A stretch of 46,109 nucleotides of DNA from Helicobacter_J cappadocius. Lineage in GTDB: Bacteria > Campylobacterota > Campylobacteria > Campylobacterales > Helicobacteraceae. Position 1 is the stretch's first letter. Each line of letters begins with the position of its first letter. The stretch lies in assembly GCF_030686155.1 (NCBI RefSeq), contig NZ_JAUPEV010000013.1, positions 1 to 46,109 of the forward strand, read 5' to 3'. This document shows positions 8,251 to 17,499 of the stretch, piece after piece. Both the position numbers and the translations under genes were made by a program. The notes under the pieces are model-generated. The model searched no databases. It saw only the letters and a program-made list of their open reading frames with translations, and was not told the origin of the DNA.

Positions 8251-9648
8251 TCACTCATTAATCTCATCTCTTTGCTTTGCTTGGGTTTTGTCTCTTGGAG
8301 TGAAAATAATAGGAGTTCCAACAAAACCAAACTTCTCTCTCATTACATTCACCAAATACCTTTTATAACTAAAATGCAAAGACTTCGGACGATTCATCAC
8401 TAATGCGATTTTTGGAGGGCAAGTATCATACTGCGTAGCATAATAAATCTTAACAATCTTTCCGTGATCGCTAGGCAGTAGATGCCTTCTGGTTGCTTGT
8501 GAAATGGTTTCATTTAAAATGCTTGTAGGGATGCGATAGGAAAAATACTCATATACCTCCAAAATTTTTTCTTTTAGCTCTTTGATATGTCTATGTGTAT
8601 TTGCACTCAAAGTCAATACTGGGGCATATTCTAAAAACCTAAATTTTCTTTTAAATTCAGCCATGATGACTTGGTATTCACTATGTCTAATATCCCATTT
8701 ATTTAGCACCACAATCACGCCTAATGAATATTTATCAACCAAGGAACTTATCCTTTCATCAAGCTCAACAAAAGGTGTACTTACATCTAAGACAAGCAAA
8801 GCAATATGGCTTTTTTCTAGTATCTTTTGAGTTCTATCTAATGCGTATTTCTCGATGCCTTCTATCTTGCTTTTGCGTCTAATTCCAGCAGTATCAACAA
8901 AACAAACTTCCTTATCTCCAATATTGATTTTTTCATCTACAGGGTCAATGGTAGTTCCTGCCACCTCACTTACCACGCTTCTTTCTTTGCCAATAAGGGC
9001 ATTTAACAAGGAACTTTTGCCGACATTAACCCTACCTATAATTCCTACATTGATTTGGTTTTCATAAGGATTTTCATCTATTTCTTGCCTGTCTTCTTGC
9101 GAATTTTGGATAAAATCCAAAATATCTTCCTCTTCATCTGCGTTTAACATCATATTTTCTTCTAGGCCTAATTCAAATAAAACCCCTTCAATGAGAGCTT
9201 TAACGCCTCGATTATGGCTTACAGAGATAAAATATAAATCTTTTGTACCAAAGGAGTTAAAATCATAGGCGAGTTGTTTTTCTTTATCATTATCAATCTT
9301 ATTGACCACTAGAAAACATTTTTTATTAATTTTACTTATCTGTCTGAAAAGTTTTTTATCATCATCTTGGGGAATAAGTTTCCCATCCACCAAATAAAGC
9401 ACAACATCAGCCTCTTTGGCACTTTTTAGGCTTAATTCTTTGACTTTTGAAAACAAAAGGGTACTTTCATCAATCCCTCCTGTATCAAAAATCTGAATTT
9501 CATTACCCTCAATAGAAGCTATTTTTTTATTTACATCTCTTGTAGTGCCTGAAATTTCAGATGTGATAGCAACACGTTCTTTTATCAAACGATTAAACAA
9601 AGAACTTTTGCCGACATTTGGTTTGCCCAAAATTGCGATTTTTTTCAT
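8251..9648 (-). CDS. der: Ribosome biogenesis GTPase Der (EngA)
   Basis: Der carries two consecutive GTPase domains and a KH-like C-terminal domain, and assists late assembly of the 50S subunit. The first P-loop GKPNVGKS is at about residues 8-15 and the second, GRVNVGKS, at about 205-212; NKID and NKWD are the base-specificity motifs. An acidic linker (ADEEEDILDF) separates the domains. I chose the ATG at 9648 rather than the in-frame TTG just before it. The promoter is a minus-strand TATAAT at 9689-9694, overlapping that of the divergent secreted-protein gene. Confidence 0.97.
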   Translation of the reverse strand: MKKIAILGKPNVGKSSLFNRLIKERVAITSEISGTTRDVNKKIASIEGNEIQIFDTGGIDESTLLFSKVKELSLKSAKEADVVLYLVDGKLIPQDDDKKLFRQISKINKKCFLVVNKIDNDKEKQLAYDFNSFGTKDLYFISVSHNRGVKALIEGVLFELGLEENMMLNADEEEDILDFIQNSQEDRQEIDENPYENQINVGIIGRVNVGKSSLLNALIGKERSVVSEVAGTTIDPVDEKINIGDKEVCFVDTAGIRRKSKIEGIEKYALDRTQKILEKSHIALLVLDVSTPFVELDERISSLVDKYSLGVIVVLNKWDIRHSEYQVIMAEFKRKFRFLEYAPVLTLSANTHRHIKELKEKILEVYEYFSYRIPTSILNETISQATRRHLLPSDHGKIVKIYYATQYDTCPPKIALVMNRPKSLHFSYKRYLVNVMREKFGFVGTPIIFTPRDKTQAKQRDEINE

Positions 9649-9688
9649 CAATATGCTTCTCTTTTAATGATATTTTTCTTATAATTTT

Positions 9689-9696
9689 ATTATAGT
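9689..9696. promoter_or_regulatory. Overlapping divergent -10 boxes, der and the 9748 gene
   Basis: TATAAT on the minus strand (9689-9694) would start der with a leader of about 31 bases. TATAGT on the plus strand (9691-9696) would start the secreted-protein gene with a leader of about 45 bases. The hexamers overlap by four bases, the same arrangement as between uvrB and the gene at 2197. Confidence 0.5.
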
Positions 9697-9747
9697 GTGG
9701 ATATGAAATAATAGCCAATAAACCTAAAATTTACAGGAGTATTCCGT

Positions 9748-10740
9748 ATGAAAAAAATCTTATTATGTATTTTTTTGGGTGTGATGCTGATAAGCTATGC
9801 TCAAGAAATACAGAACAATACTGACAATCCGCTTCCAAATCAAAAAGAAAATATCGATTTTTCCATCAAAGAAAGCAATATGAAAGATACATCGACACAA
9901 AATATTCCAGATGCCTCAAACATGCAAGATTCCGATAAACCCTCTATGCCCCATCAAGAAGAAAGTCCCTCTAGTGCTACTCTTGCACCAGAAGTATCTG
10001 AAAAAAATTGGCGGAGTTTAGGGGAAGAAAATAAAAATGATTCATCCAATGAAATAAAATCTACTCAAAAAAACAATATCACAGACACAAACCAAGCAAT
10101 CAAAGAACCTCAACCAAAAAACCAAGATATACCAGCTAAGGAAAATAACCCCCCTGCCAAACAAAATAACCCGGCTAAGGAAATCAAAAAATCATCTTCA
10201 ATTAAAACCGATAGAACCCAAAAAGAACCTCTCTTGAAAGAAAAACCTCAAAAAACTAAAAAAATAACTTTTATTCAAGAGGAGTTTTATAATCCTAAAA
10301 AAAATGAAATCTCAGTAAGCAAAGCTCACGCAAAACTATTTTTAGAAATACATTCAGATGAACTCCAAAAATTTATGGAAGGGATTGTTTATAACACCAA
10401 ACAACAAGTGCAGACTTTCGCTCTTGAAGATTCCTATACTCAAATTACAAATGTTAATGGAAAGATTCAAGAGTATAAATACGCTCAAAAATCCATTGAT
10501 AGATATTCAGCCATAGCACCTCATCAAAAATATCCACTCAAAAAAATATCAAAAAAACAATACCAAATAATGATCAAAAAAATTCCTGTATTTTTCGATG
10601 CTAAGGGCTGTAAAATTGTAATCAAAAAAGAACTCACTGGTTCGCTTAATCAAACCAAAGAAATAATCATCAACCTAGACACAAAACGAGAACTCAGAAA
10701 TAATACTCATTTTGACTTATTCTTGGAATGTCCTCAATGA
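9748..10740 (+). CDS. Secreted protein of unknown function with a disordered linker
   Basis: This 330-residue protein begins with a clear signal peptide (MKKILLCIFLGVMLISYAQ). Residues of roughly 22-165 are low-complexity, rich in Asn, Gln, Pro, Lys, Glu and Ser, with repeated short motifs such as PAKENNPPAKQNNPAKE, and are surely disordered. From about 170 to the end there is a compact, Lys-rich domain of mixed strands and helices with a single Cys near residue 290 and one at the C-terminus (LECPQ). I do not recognise the domain. The plan, an export signal, a flexible tether and a globular domain, suits a periplasmic or envelope-bound protein. The ribosome site AGGAG precedes the ATG. Its end lies 28 bases before the trmL start. 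Confidence 0.8.
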   Translation: MKKILLCIFLGVMLISYAQEIQNNTDNPLPNQKENIDFSIKESNMKDTSTQNIPDASNMQDSDKPSMPHQEESPSSATLAPEVSEKNWRSLGEENKNDSSNEIKSTQKNNITDTNQAIKEPQPKNQDIPAKENNPPAKQNNPAKEIKKSSSIKTDRTQKEPLLKEKPQKTKKITFIQEEFYNPKKNEISVSKAHAKLFLEIHSDELQKFMEGIVYNTKQQVQTFALEDSYTQITNVNGKIQEYKYAQKSIDRYSAIAPHQKYPLKKISKKQYQIMIKKIPVFFDAKGCKIVIKKELTGSLNQTKEIIINLDTKRELRNNTHFDLFLECPQ

Positions 10741-10768
10741 TTTTTGGTCCATCTTATTAGGGGTAACT

Positions 10769-11233
10769 ATGCTAAATATCATACTTATAGAACCTAGAAT
10801 CCCACAAAATACAGGAAACATAGGCAGACTTTGTGTTGCAGGAAATGCAAGATTACATCTCATTCACCCTCTGGGGTTTAGTATCGATGAAAAATCACTC
10901 AAACGTGCAGGAATGGACTACTGGAAAAGTTTATGTGTAAAAGAATGGGAAAATATAGAAGAATTTTGGAAGTTTTATCCTGTAGATAAAAATCATTTTT
11001 TCTTAAGTACAAAAGCAAAAAAAATCTACTATGAGGCGAATTTTGAAAATGAATGTTTCTTGTATTTTGGGCGAGAAGATGCAGGAATCAATAAGGAAAT
11101 TTTAAGCTTATATCCCAATCAAACTCTAAAAATACCCATGACAAAAGGTACAAGGAGTATCAATTTAGCTACCTCTGTAGGAGCAGTATTGTATGAAGCA
11201 ATCAGACAGAATAAAAACTACCTAGAGTTTTAA
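10769..11233 (+). CDS. trmL: tRNA (cytidine(34)-2'-O)-methyltransferase TrmL
   Basis: This is a SPOUT-fold methyltransferase that methylates the ribose of the wobble base in certain leucine tRNAs. I start it at ATG 10769 (product MLNIILIEPRIPQNTGNIGR), preceded by AGGGG. The open frame extends upstream into the previous gene, but that part matches nothing. The product has the usual 154 residues. The SPOUT motifs are all visible: EPRIPQNTGNIGRLC at the N-terminus, FGREDAGI in the middle and IPMTKGTRSINLATSV in the knot. It converges on nspC with only eight bases between the stops. Confidence 0.93.
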   Translation: MLNIILIEPRIPQNTGNIGRLCVAGNARLHLIHPLGFSIDEKSLKRAGMDYWKSLCVKEWENIEEFWKFYPVDKNHFFLSTKAKKIYYEANFENECFLYFGREDAGINKEILSLYPNQTLKIPMTKGTRSINLATSVGAVLYEAIRQNKNYLEF

Positions 11234-11241
11234 ATAGCCGA

Positions 11242-12462
11242 TCAATTGCGATTTTTATAATCCATATATTCAAAACTCTTCAATAATACAAATTTTTCAT
11301 CCCTAATAGTTCCTAAAGATGGTAACGGAACACCATTAAAAGTATTATTTTTTACAATAGTATAGTGCATCATATCTTCAAACAATATCCTATCACCGAT
11401 ATTAAGCGGAGTATCAAAACTATACTCTCCTATCACATCTCCAGCCAAACAAGTAGGACCACCAAAACGATAAATATATTTGCCAACCCCTATTCCCTTA
11501 TCTTCCTCAATTAGTTCATCTCCGTTTATATCATTAATGGAGATTTTTTTTACATTAGGACGATATGGCATCTCAAGACAATCAGGCATATGTGCTGCTG
11601 CACTTACATCCAAAATAGCGACATTCATCTCATTGTAAATAATATCTACAACCTCACCTATCAAAAATCCACTCTGCCAACCTACTGCCTCTCCAGGTTC
11701 TAAAAAAATATCTACATCAGAATAACTATTTTTGAAATCCTTAAGGATACAAATGAGCTTATCTACATCATAATCAATGCGCGTGATATGATGTCCTCCA
11801 CCAAAATTTATCCATTTCATTTTGGAAATATAATCTCCAAAATGCTTCTTAAAATGTTCTAATGTTCTCTTGAGTGCATCAGAATTTTGCTCACAATGTG
11901 TATGAAAATGCAGTCCATCAATACCTTCAAGTCCAAACTCTTCCAAGCCCCTTTGAAATTCACTAGGAACAATCCCCAATCTACTTCCGGGTATGCAAGG
12001 ATTATATATAGGTGGCTCCACTTCACTATAAAGAGGATTCACACGCAATCCAACTTCAATCTTACAAAGACCCAGAGAATCTAATTGTTTGTTTTTTATT
12101 TTTATTTTATCTTTGAATTTTTGCCACTGTGCAAAAGAATTAAAAATAATGTGTGTTGCAATAGGAAGAAGCAAATCTATTTCGCAGTCTTTATAAGCAG
12201 GACTAAAAACACAAATATCCTTTTGAACTTCTCTGCCTCCAAATTCCTCAAATGCAAGCAATGCCTCATAAATACCACTTGCACAACAGCCATCAAGATA
12301 ATCACGTGCAATATCAAAACTTCGCCAAAAAGCGTATCCTTTAAGAGCCAGGAGTATCTTCGCCTTAGAAGCGGAACGGACTAGATTTAAAATATCTAAA
12401 TTGTGTTTGAATTTATCTTCTTCTAGCACATAACAAGGTGAGGGAATGTCAAAATACTTCAT
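11242..12462 (-). CDS. nspC: Carboxynorspermidine/carboxyspermidine decarboxylase
   Basis: NspC is a PLP enzyme of the alanine racemase-fold decarboxylases; it performs the last step of the alternative polyamine pathway, releasing norspermidine or spermidine. At 406 residues it has the family length. Lys41 in LLALKGYAFW is the expected Schiff-base lysine, and GLHFHTHCEQN and the glycine-rich WINFGGGHH supply other PLP contacts. EPGEAVGWQ follows in the late barrel. The ATG overlaps the stop of cheV (ATGA), so the two are coupled. The same cheV-nspC pairing is known in H. pylori (HP0019-HP0020). Confidence 0.95.
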   Translation of the reverse strand: MKYFDIPSPCYVLEEDKFKHNLDILNLVRSASKAKILLALKGYAFWRSFDIARDYLDGCCASGIYEALLAFEEFGGREVQKDICVFSPAYKDCEIDLLLPIATHIIFNSFAQWQKFKDKIKIKNKQLDSLGLCKIEVGLRVNPLYSEVEPPIYNPCIPGSRLGIVPSEFQRGLEEFGLEGIDGLHFHTHCEQNSDALKRTLEHFKKHFGDYISKMKWINFGGGHHITRIDYDVDKLICILKDFKNSYSDVDIFLEPGEAVGWQSGFLIGEVVDIIYNEMNVAILDVSAAAHMPDCLEMPYRPNVKKISINDINGDELIEEDKGIGVGKYIYRFGGPTCLAGDVIGEYSFDTPLNIGDRILFEDMMHYTIVKNNTFNGVPLPSLGTIRDEKFVLLKSFEYMDYKNRN

Positions 12463-13433
12463 TTATCCTCTTGCTTATCAATAATAAATTGTTTGATTGC
12501 TTTTTCTATTTCAATAGGGTTAGATTTAGATATAAAATCATCTGCATTTAAAGATCTAGCCATATCTTCATTACTGCTTCCACTCATAGAAGAATTCACC
12601 ACTATTGGAATATGAGCACTGATAGGATTATTTTTGACTTGTTTGATGACTTCAAATCCACTTGCTTCTGGCATTTCTAAATCTGTGATAATCATTCCAA
12701 TATTTTCCATATCAATGTTTGGAGAAAATAAATAGTCCAAAAGTTTTTGTCCATTGATAAAATCGATATGTGCAATACCAATTTTATCTAGGATAATTTG
12801 CATTGTTTTAAGCACACTAGGACTATCATCAGCCAAAAGAATAATTTTATTGCTCTTTAATCTTGAAACCTTGATAAGTTCTTCTTTTTTTTCTTCTTCA
12901 ATCCAAGGAAATACATCTACAAGCATTTTTTCAATATCCACAACCTGAACAAGTTTGCCATCAAAATATCTTGTGCGACTTACCAATTTAGAATTCCCGC
13001 CATTTCCTCCAATACCAGCACTTTGCTCCATCTCTGTCCATCGTTTATTCAAAATTCTATCAGCCTCATAGATTCTAACCCCAATAGTCCATCGGGAAAA
13101 TTCACAGATCATAATAACATCATCTTCATCTTTTTCGTGTTTGATGCCATAAGGAGTGAGATCTTTTGTTTTATTGGTACTATCATAATAAAACCACTTT
13201 CTCATATCAATCAAAGGAATCGTAAGCTCACGAATAGTAATCAAACCCTCAATCAAAGAACTTTTTTCATGACTTACAATTGTAAGTTGTCCTTGATATT
13301 TCACAACTTCACGTATCTTAAAGACATTCACGGCATACAGATCTTTATCTTTTTCCAAACGAAAACACAATAATTGAAGTTCATTATTTTTGTGCAAACT
13401 TGTAATTTGATCAACTTGGGATAGATTTGACAT
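12459..13433 (-). CDS. cheV: Chemotaxis coupling protein CheV (CheW-receiver fusion)
   Basis: Residues of about 15-170 form a CheW-like coupling domain that links receptors to the CheA kinase, and about 190-320 form a receiver. The receiver has the acidic pocket LLADDSPS, the phospho-accepting Asp251 in ITDLEMPEASG and the late Lys in DDFISKSNP. It is likely to tune receptor arrays by CheA-dependent phosphorylation. H. pylori has three CheV proteins; from its position next to nspC this corresponds to CheV1. It is first in a two-gene unit with nspC. Confidence 0.95.
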   Translation of the reverse strand: MSNLSQVDQITSLHKNNELQLLCFRLEKDKDLYAVNVFKIREVVKYQGQLTIVSHEKSSLIEGLITIRELTIPLIDMRKWFYYDSTNKTKDLTPYGIKHEKDEDDVIMICEFSRWTIGVRIYEADRILNKRWTEMEQSAGIGGNGGNSKLVSRTRYFDGKLVQVVDIEKMLVDVFPWIEEEKKEELIKVSRLKSNKIILLADDSPSVLKTMQIILDKIGIAHIDFINGQKLLDYLFSPNIDMENIGMIITDLEMPEASGFEVIKQVKNNPISAHIPIVVNSSMSGSSNEDMARSLNADDFISKSNPIEIEKAIKQFIIDKQEDK

Positions 13434-13495
13434 TACCGACCTTCCTCTTTATGTTTCTTTGTGTATATCATATCACAGCTTTATTTCATAAAACT

Positions 13496-14338
13496 TTAAT
13501 AATGTTTTGCGGGATACTTGCAATTCCTACACAACTCCTCTAGTGCTTCTCCTCTCACAAATCCTTCTTTGATTTTTAATGCCTTAGGAGTGTTAATAAT
13601 ATCTAAAATATCACTATCTTTTAAATTTCCAAGTCCAATATAACCTCTAGCATCAATACAACAAGGCACTACTAAGCCATTTGACAATATGCCAATTTGA
13701 GAAATCAGTCCATGACAATATTTTTGTTTTTGATTTGAGGAATTTTTTAAATCTGGCCATTGAAAAGTCTTTGTGATGTTTAAAAATACTTTCTTCCCAA
13801 GCCTAAACCTAGAAGAAAAATCATTATCTTCAATACCAAATTCACAAAGAATTTTTTCTTTGACCCAAGAAAGAGTTTGTATTGTGGTATCTTGAAGTCT
13901 CAGGTTAATAAAACTAGAAGTATTTTGAAGAATTTTATAGCGACATAAATCAAAAATATTTTTAAGATAATCATCTGAAAGTTTAGCTTGATTGCCCTCA
14001 TCAAAACCCGCATTCAAAGAAATAGAAAGTTGATGAATAGGGGGCTTAATCAAGAGATCAAAATCATTATTGTGCAAATAAAATCCGCTAGTTACCAAAT
14101 CCACATCCAGTCCATAAGAATGTGCGATTTTTAAATACTCTTCTAAATTCTTCAAAGCACACGGATCTCCAAGCAAATGCAAACTAACTGTATTTGTAAG
14201 AGAAGCACTTTGCAAACAAGCTTTTTGAAATAAATCAATATCCATAATTTTACGAGTATTTTTTGGAGCAGGACAAAAACTACAACTCAACCCACAAATA
14301 TCACTGATTTCTATATAAATTTTTTTAAATCTAAACAT
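13496..14338 (-). CDS. Radical SAM protein, function unassigned
   Basis: This is a 280-residue protein. Cys15, Cys19 and Cys22 form the CxxxCxxC motif (CGLSCSFC) that holds the 4Fe-4S cluster cleaving S-adenosylmethionine. A C-terminal set of cysteines (VVPCCIDARG, then CRNCKYP) resembles the SPASM-like extensions that bind extra clusters, as in enzymes modifying peptides or proteins. It overlaps the end of ychF by eight bases, and this pairing matches HP0568-HP0569 in H. pylori. No peptide precursor gene lies beside it, so a housekeeping role is more likely than RiPP maturation. Confidence 0.85.
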   Translation of the reverse strand: MFRFKKIYIEISDICGLSCSFCPAPKNTRKIMDIDLFQKACLQSASLTNTVSLHLLGDPCALKNLEEYLKIAHSYGLDVDLVTSGFYLHNNDFDLLIKPPIHQLSISLNAGFDEGNQAKLSDDYLKNIFDLCRYKILQNTSSFINLRLQDTTIQTLSWVKEKILCEFGIEDNDFSSRFRLGKKVFLNITKTFQWPDLKNSSNQKQKYCHGLISQIGILSNGLVVPCCIDARGYIGLGNLKDSDILDIINTPKALKIKEGFVRGEALEELCRNCKYPAKHY

Positions 14339-15431
14339 TGAAACGAAAATGCATCACATCGCCATCAGCGACTACATAGTCTTTACCTTCTATTCTAAGT
14401 GCTCCAGCTTCTTTTGCTTTTGCTTCTCCCCCATATTTAATAAAATCCTCATAAGAAATGGTTTCTGCACGGATAAAGCCTTTTTCAAAATCTTTGTGAA
14501 TCGCTCCAGCGGCAACAGGAGCACTATCACCTTTATGTATGGTCCATGCTCTGACTTCTTTTACCCCAGCAGTAAAATAACTAATAAGTCCAAGCTTGTA
14601 AAATCCTACACGAATAATCTGTTCAAGCCCACTTTCCTTGCAACCTAACGAATCTAAAAACTCTCTTCGCTCAATATCCTCCATTCCCACCATATCTTCT
14701 TCAAGTTTTGCACACAGCATAATTACTTCAGCATTATTATTTTGGGCATGTTCTTTAAGTTTTTCAAAATAAAGATTTCCTGAAGAGATGCTATTTTCAT
14801 CAACATTTGCTCCATAAATAACCTCTTTAAAACTCAAAAACCTTAGTTCTTTGTTAAGAGTTTTGAACTCTTCAGTATTGACATTGGCAAAAGTTTTCGC
14901 AGGTTTATTATCTTGTAAATGTGCTAGAAGCTCTTTAGCACAAACAAGCATAGCCTTAGCATCTTTATCTGCCTTAGCTTGACGTTCTAATCTCTCTATA
15001 CGTTTGCACAGAGTATCAATATCAGCCAAAAGCAACTCTAACTCTATAATCTCAACATCGCTAATAGGATCTATTCTGCCCTCCACATGAGTGATGTCAG
15101 CATCATCAAAACAACGGACGATGTGTAAAATCACATCTGTCTCCTTGATATTACCTAAAAATTGATTTCCCAATCCCTCGCCCTTAGAAGCACCCTTAAC
15201 CAATCCTGCAATATCGACAAATTCAACGACTGAATGAAGTATTTTTTCAGGATTTACAATCTTTGCCAATTCAAAAAGTCTTTTATCTGGCACATTCACC
15301 ACCGCCCTATTGGGCTCAATAGTACAGAAAGGATAGTTCGCAGATTGTGCGTTTTGAGCTTTGGTGAGTGCGTTAAAAGTACTTGATTTTCCAACATTTG
15401 GAAGCCCCACAATCCCTATTGAAAGCCCCAT
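14331..15431 (-). CDS. ychF: Redox-regulated Obg-family ATPase YchF
   Basis: YchF (OLA1) is a conserved P-loop protein of the Obg family that prefers ATP and binds ribosomes. The 366-residue length is standard. The P-loop GLPNVGKS is at residues 9-16, the switch motif DIAGLVKGASKGEGLGNQFL follows at about 72, and a C-terminal TGS domain ends in ADGDVMHFRFNV. It lies one base after pepA and eight bases into the radical SAM gene, so it is part of one long minus-strand transcript. Confidence 0.97.
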   Translation of the reverse strand: MGLSIGIVGLPNVGKSSTFNALTKAQNAQSANYPFCTIEPNRAVVNVPDKRLFELAKIVNPEKILHSVVEFVDIAGLVKGASKGEGLGNQFLGNIKETDVILHIVRCFDDADITHVEGRIDPISDVEIIELELLLADIDTLCKRIERLERQAKADKDAKAMLVCAKELLAHLQDNKPAKTFANVNTEEFKTLNKELRFLSFKEVIYGANVDENSISSGNLYFEKLKEHAQNNNAEVIMLCAKLEEDMVGMEDIERREFLDSLGCKESGLEQIIRVGFYKLGLISYFTAGVKEVRAWTIHKGDSAPVAAGAIHKDFEKGFIRAETISYEDFIKYGGEAKAKEAGALRIEGKDYVVADGDVMHFRFNV

Positions 15432-15432
15432 G

Positions 15433-16866
15433 TCAGTCCTTTTTTACAAAATCAAGCAAAAACTGAACACATGCCCTCACACCTGCTCCACTTGCCCCAT
15501 AAGTATTAATATCCCAATCTCTCTCCACATAAGCAGGACCTGCAATATCTATATGCAACCATTTGTCTTTGTATTCTTCACGAATAAATTCGCTCAAAAA
15601 CATCCCTGCAGTGATAGCACCACCATACCTAGAAGAAGCAACATTGGATACATCAGCAATTTTAGAATCAATTAATTTTCTAAGATGCTTATTAAAACTA
15701 AGTCTAGTTGCTAATTCGCCAGATTTTAAAGCAGCATTTTCAAAGCGAGTTTTTAGCTCTTCATTATGCCCCATCACCCCGCTAGTATATTCCCCCAGTC
15801 CAACCACGCAAGCTCCTGTAAGTGTAGCAAAATCAATCAAGCAATCAGGCTTTATATCTTGAGCATAACTCAAACAATCCGCCAAAACAAGCCTACCTTC
15901 AGCATCTGTATTACGCACTTCAATTGTTTTGCCTTCACGAGAGAGCAAAACATCATCAGGTTTATACGCATTCCCACCAATCATATTTTCTGTAGCACCT
16001 ACAATTGCGTGAAGTTCGACATTTATTCCCATTTTTGCAACTGCATTAATAACGCCAAGAACAGCACAACCACCACTCTTATCTGCTTTCATGGTAACCA
16101 TATAATCTGCGGGCTTTAAACTCAGTCCTCCGCTATCATATGTAAGTCCTTTACCTACAATAACAATTCTTGCTTTAGGTTTTTTAGGTTTATAGGTTAG
16201 ATGAATCAATCGCGGGGGATGAATAGAAGCACGATTAACCGCTAAAAATGCTCCCATTTTTTCTTTAGCAAGAAATTTTTCATCCCCAATCTTGCAAGTA
16301 AGCTTATTTTCCTTGGCAATACTTTCCGCCAACTTGGCTAAAAATAACGGTGTAGCATCTTCAGGTGGAGTGTTTATAGCGTCTCGGACCAAAACAATGC
16401 TCTGTGCCAAAATTTCCGCTGAGATCAAATTTTTTGCAAGATCTTTAGGGATATCTTTACTGATTCCCTCATTCACGATGAAAATCTCTTTTAATGCAGA
16501 TATCTTTGTCTTGCTCTTGTATTTATTGAATTCATACATTCCCAAAAGCAACCCCAAAAAAATCCCCTGCATTAGCATACCATCTCCATATATGCCTAGT
16601 TTGAGATTTTTAAAGGGCATTTTTTTTACAAAACAGATGGCTTGAAAACTTCCCTCTCTGAGTGCATCTACACTAAAATCTTCCACACCAAGATAGAGAA
16701 TATGATTTTGTTGATCCAGAAATATCCCCTCCCCTTCATAACCAAAATCCTTGAAATTTTTGGATTCTATCCATTTTTCTTTGAGATTTTTTTTGGGAAT
16801 AAAAACGAGTCCCAAGTCTGCTTTTGTATTTTTAAAATCTGTTTTTTTGAATTGTATTTTTAACAT
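15433..16866 (-). CDS. pepA: Cytosol (leucyl) aminopeptidase, M17 family
   Basis: This is a dimetal aminopeptidase that removes N-terminal residues from peptides. At 477 residues it is full length. The catalytic domain has the metal and substrate ligands in VGKGLTYDSGGLSLKP, MKADKSGG and NTDAEGRLVLAD. The N-terminal domain is poorly conserved, as usual. It overlaps the start of the DedA gene end by seven bases and runs into ychF after one base. The order dedA-pepA-ychF is that of H. pylori. Confidence 0.97.
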   Translation of the reverse strand: MLKIQFKKTDFKNTKADLGLVFIPKKNLKEKWIESKNFKDFGYEGEGIFLDQQNHILYLGVEDFSVDALREGSFQAICFVKKMPFKNLKLGIYGDGMLMQGIFLGLLLGMYEFNKYKSKTKISALKEIFIVNEGISKDIPKDLAKNLISAEILAQSIVLVRDAINTPPEDATPLFLAKLAESIAKENKLTCKIGDEKFLAKEKMGAFLAVNRASIHPPRLIHLTYKPKKPKARIVIVGKGLTYDSGGLSLKPADYMVTMKADKSGGCAVLGVINAVAKMGINVELHAIVGATENMIGGNAYKPDDVLLSREGKTIEVRNTDAEGRLVLADCLSYAQDIKPDCLIDFATLTGACVVGLGEYTSGVMGHNEELKTRFENAALKSGELATRLSFNKHLRKLIDSKIADVSNVASSRYGGAITAGMFLSEFIREEYKDKWLHIDIAGPAYVERDWDINTYGASGAGVRACVQFLLDFVKKD

Positions 16867-17498
16867 TTATTTTCCTTTTTTATTTCCAATTTAGATTGAA
16901 TTTTTTGAATCTTTTTATCAATTTTTTTAGTATGAGAATTGAAATACCAAATCACAAAGCCCAAAAATCCTACGAGTAAAATAACAAAAATATAAGGATG
17001 TCCTTTGAGCCAAGACAAAATATGTAATATTTGATCTCCTAAAAACCAAGCCAATAAAATCGTAATAGCTGCCCAAACCCAAGCACTGACAAGATTAATG
17101 ATAGCAAATTTTAACGCACTATATCTAGTCAATCCAATGCTTATAGGAATAATCGTTCTCATTCCATACATATATCTTTGAGCAAAGATGATAGGCCATC
17201 CATATTTTTGAAGCAACAAATGTGCTAAAGCCAATTTTCTACGTTGTTTTTTGAGATGTCTTTGAATATAACCCTTATTAAATCTACCAATATAAAAATA
17301 AATTTGATCTCCCACAAACCCACCAATACCTGCAACAAAAACCGCTAAATAAACATTCATATGTCCAGTATGAGAGGCAATACCTGCAAATATCAAACCA
17401 AGCTCACCTTCTAAAATACTCCAAAAAAATAAAATTAAATATCCCCAATCAGCTACATAAGTATCCCAAAGTTCAACGATATGATGTTCGATTCCCAT
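16860..17498 (-). CDS. DedA-family inner-membrane protein
   Basis: This is a 212-residue polytopic protein with about five hydrophobic segments and a basic tail (KKIDKKIQKIQSKLEIKKENK). It has the family signature of two reentrant-type segments: GDQIYFYIGRFNK and a basic arm (LKKQRRKLALAHLLLQKYGWPIIFAQRYMYG, residues about 80-110) with the conserved F.QR...GMR pattern. DedA proteins are linked to undecaprenyl-phosphate recycling and membrane potential maintenance. The substrate of this member cannot be told. It lies one base after apt and overlaps pepA. Confidence 0.93.
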   Translation of the reverse strand: MGIEHHIVELWDTYVADWGYLILFFWSILEGELGLIFAGIASHTGHMNVYLAVFVAGIGGFVGDQIYFYIGRFNKGYIQRHLKKQRRKLALAHLLLQKYGWPIIFAQRYMYGMRTIIPISIGLTRYSALKFAIINLVSAWVWAAITILLAWFLGDQILHILSWLKGHPYIFVILLVGFLGFVIWYFNSHTKKIDKKIQKIQSKLEIKKENKC

Positions 17499-17499
17499 T

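Noticed and set aside
13496..14338. RiPP maturation system around the radical SAM gene
   Set aside because: No small precursor peptide gene or peptidase/exporter accompanies it. The neighbours are the same housekeeping genes as in H. pylori.
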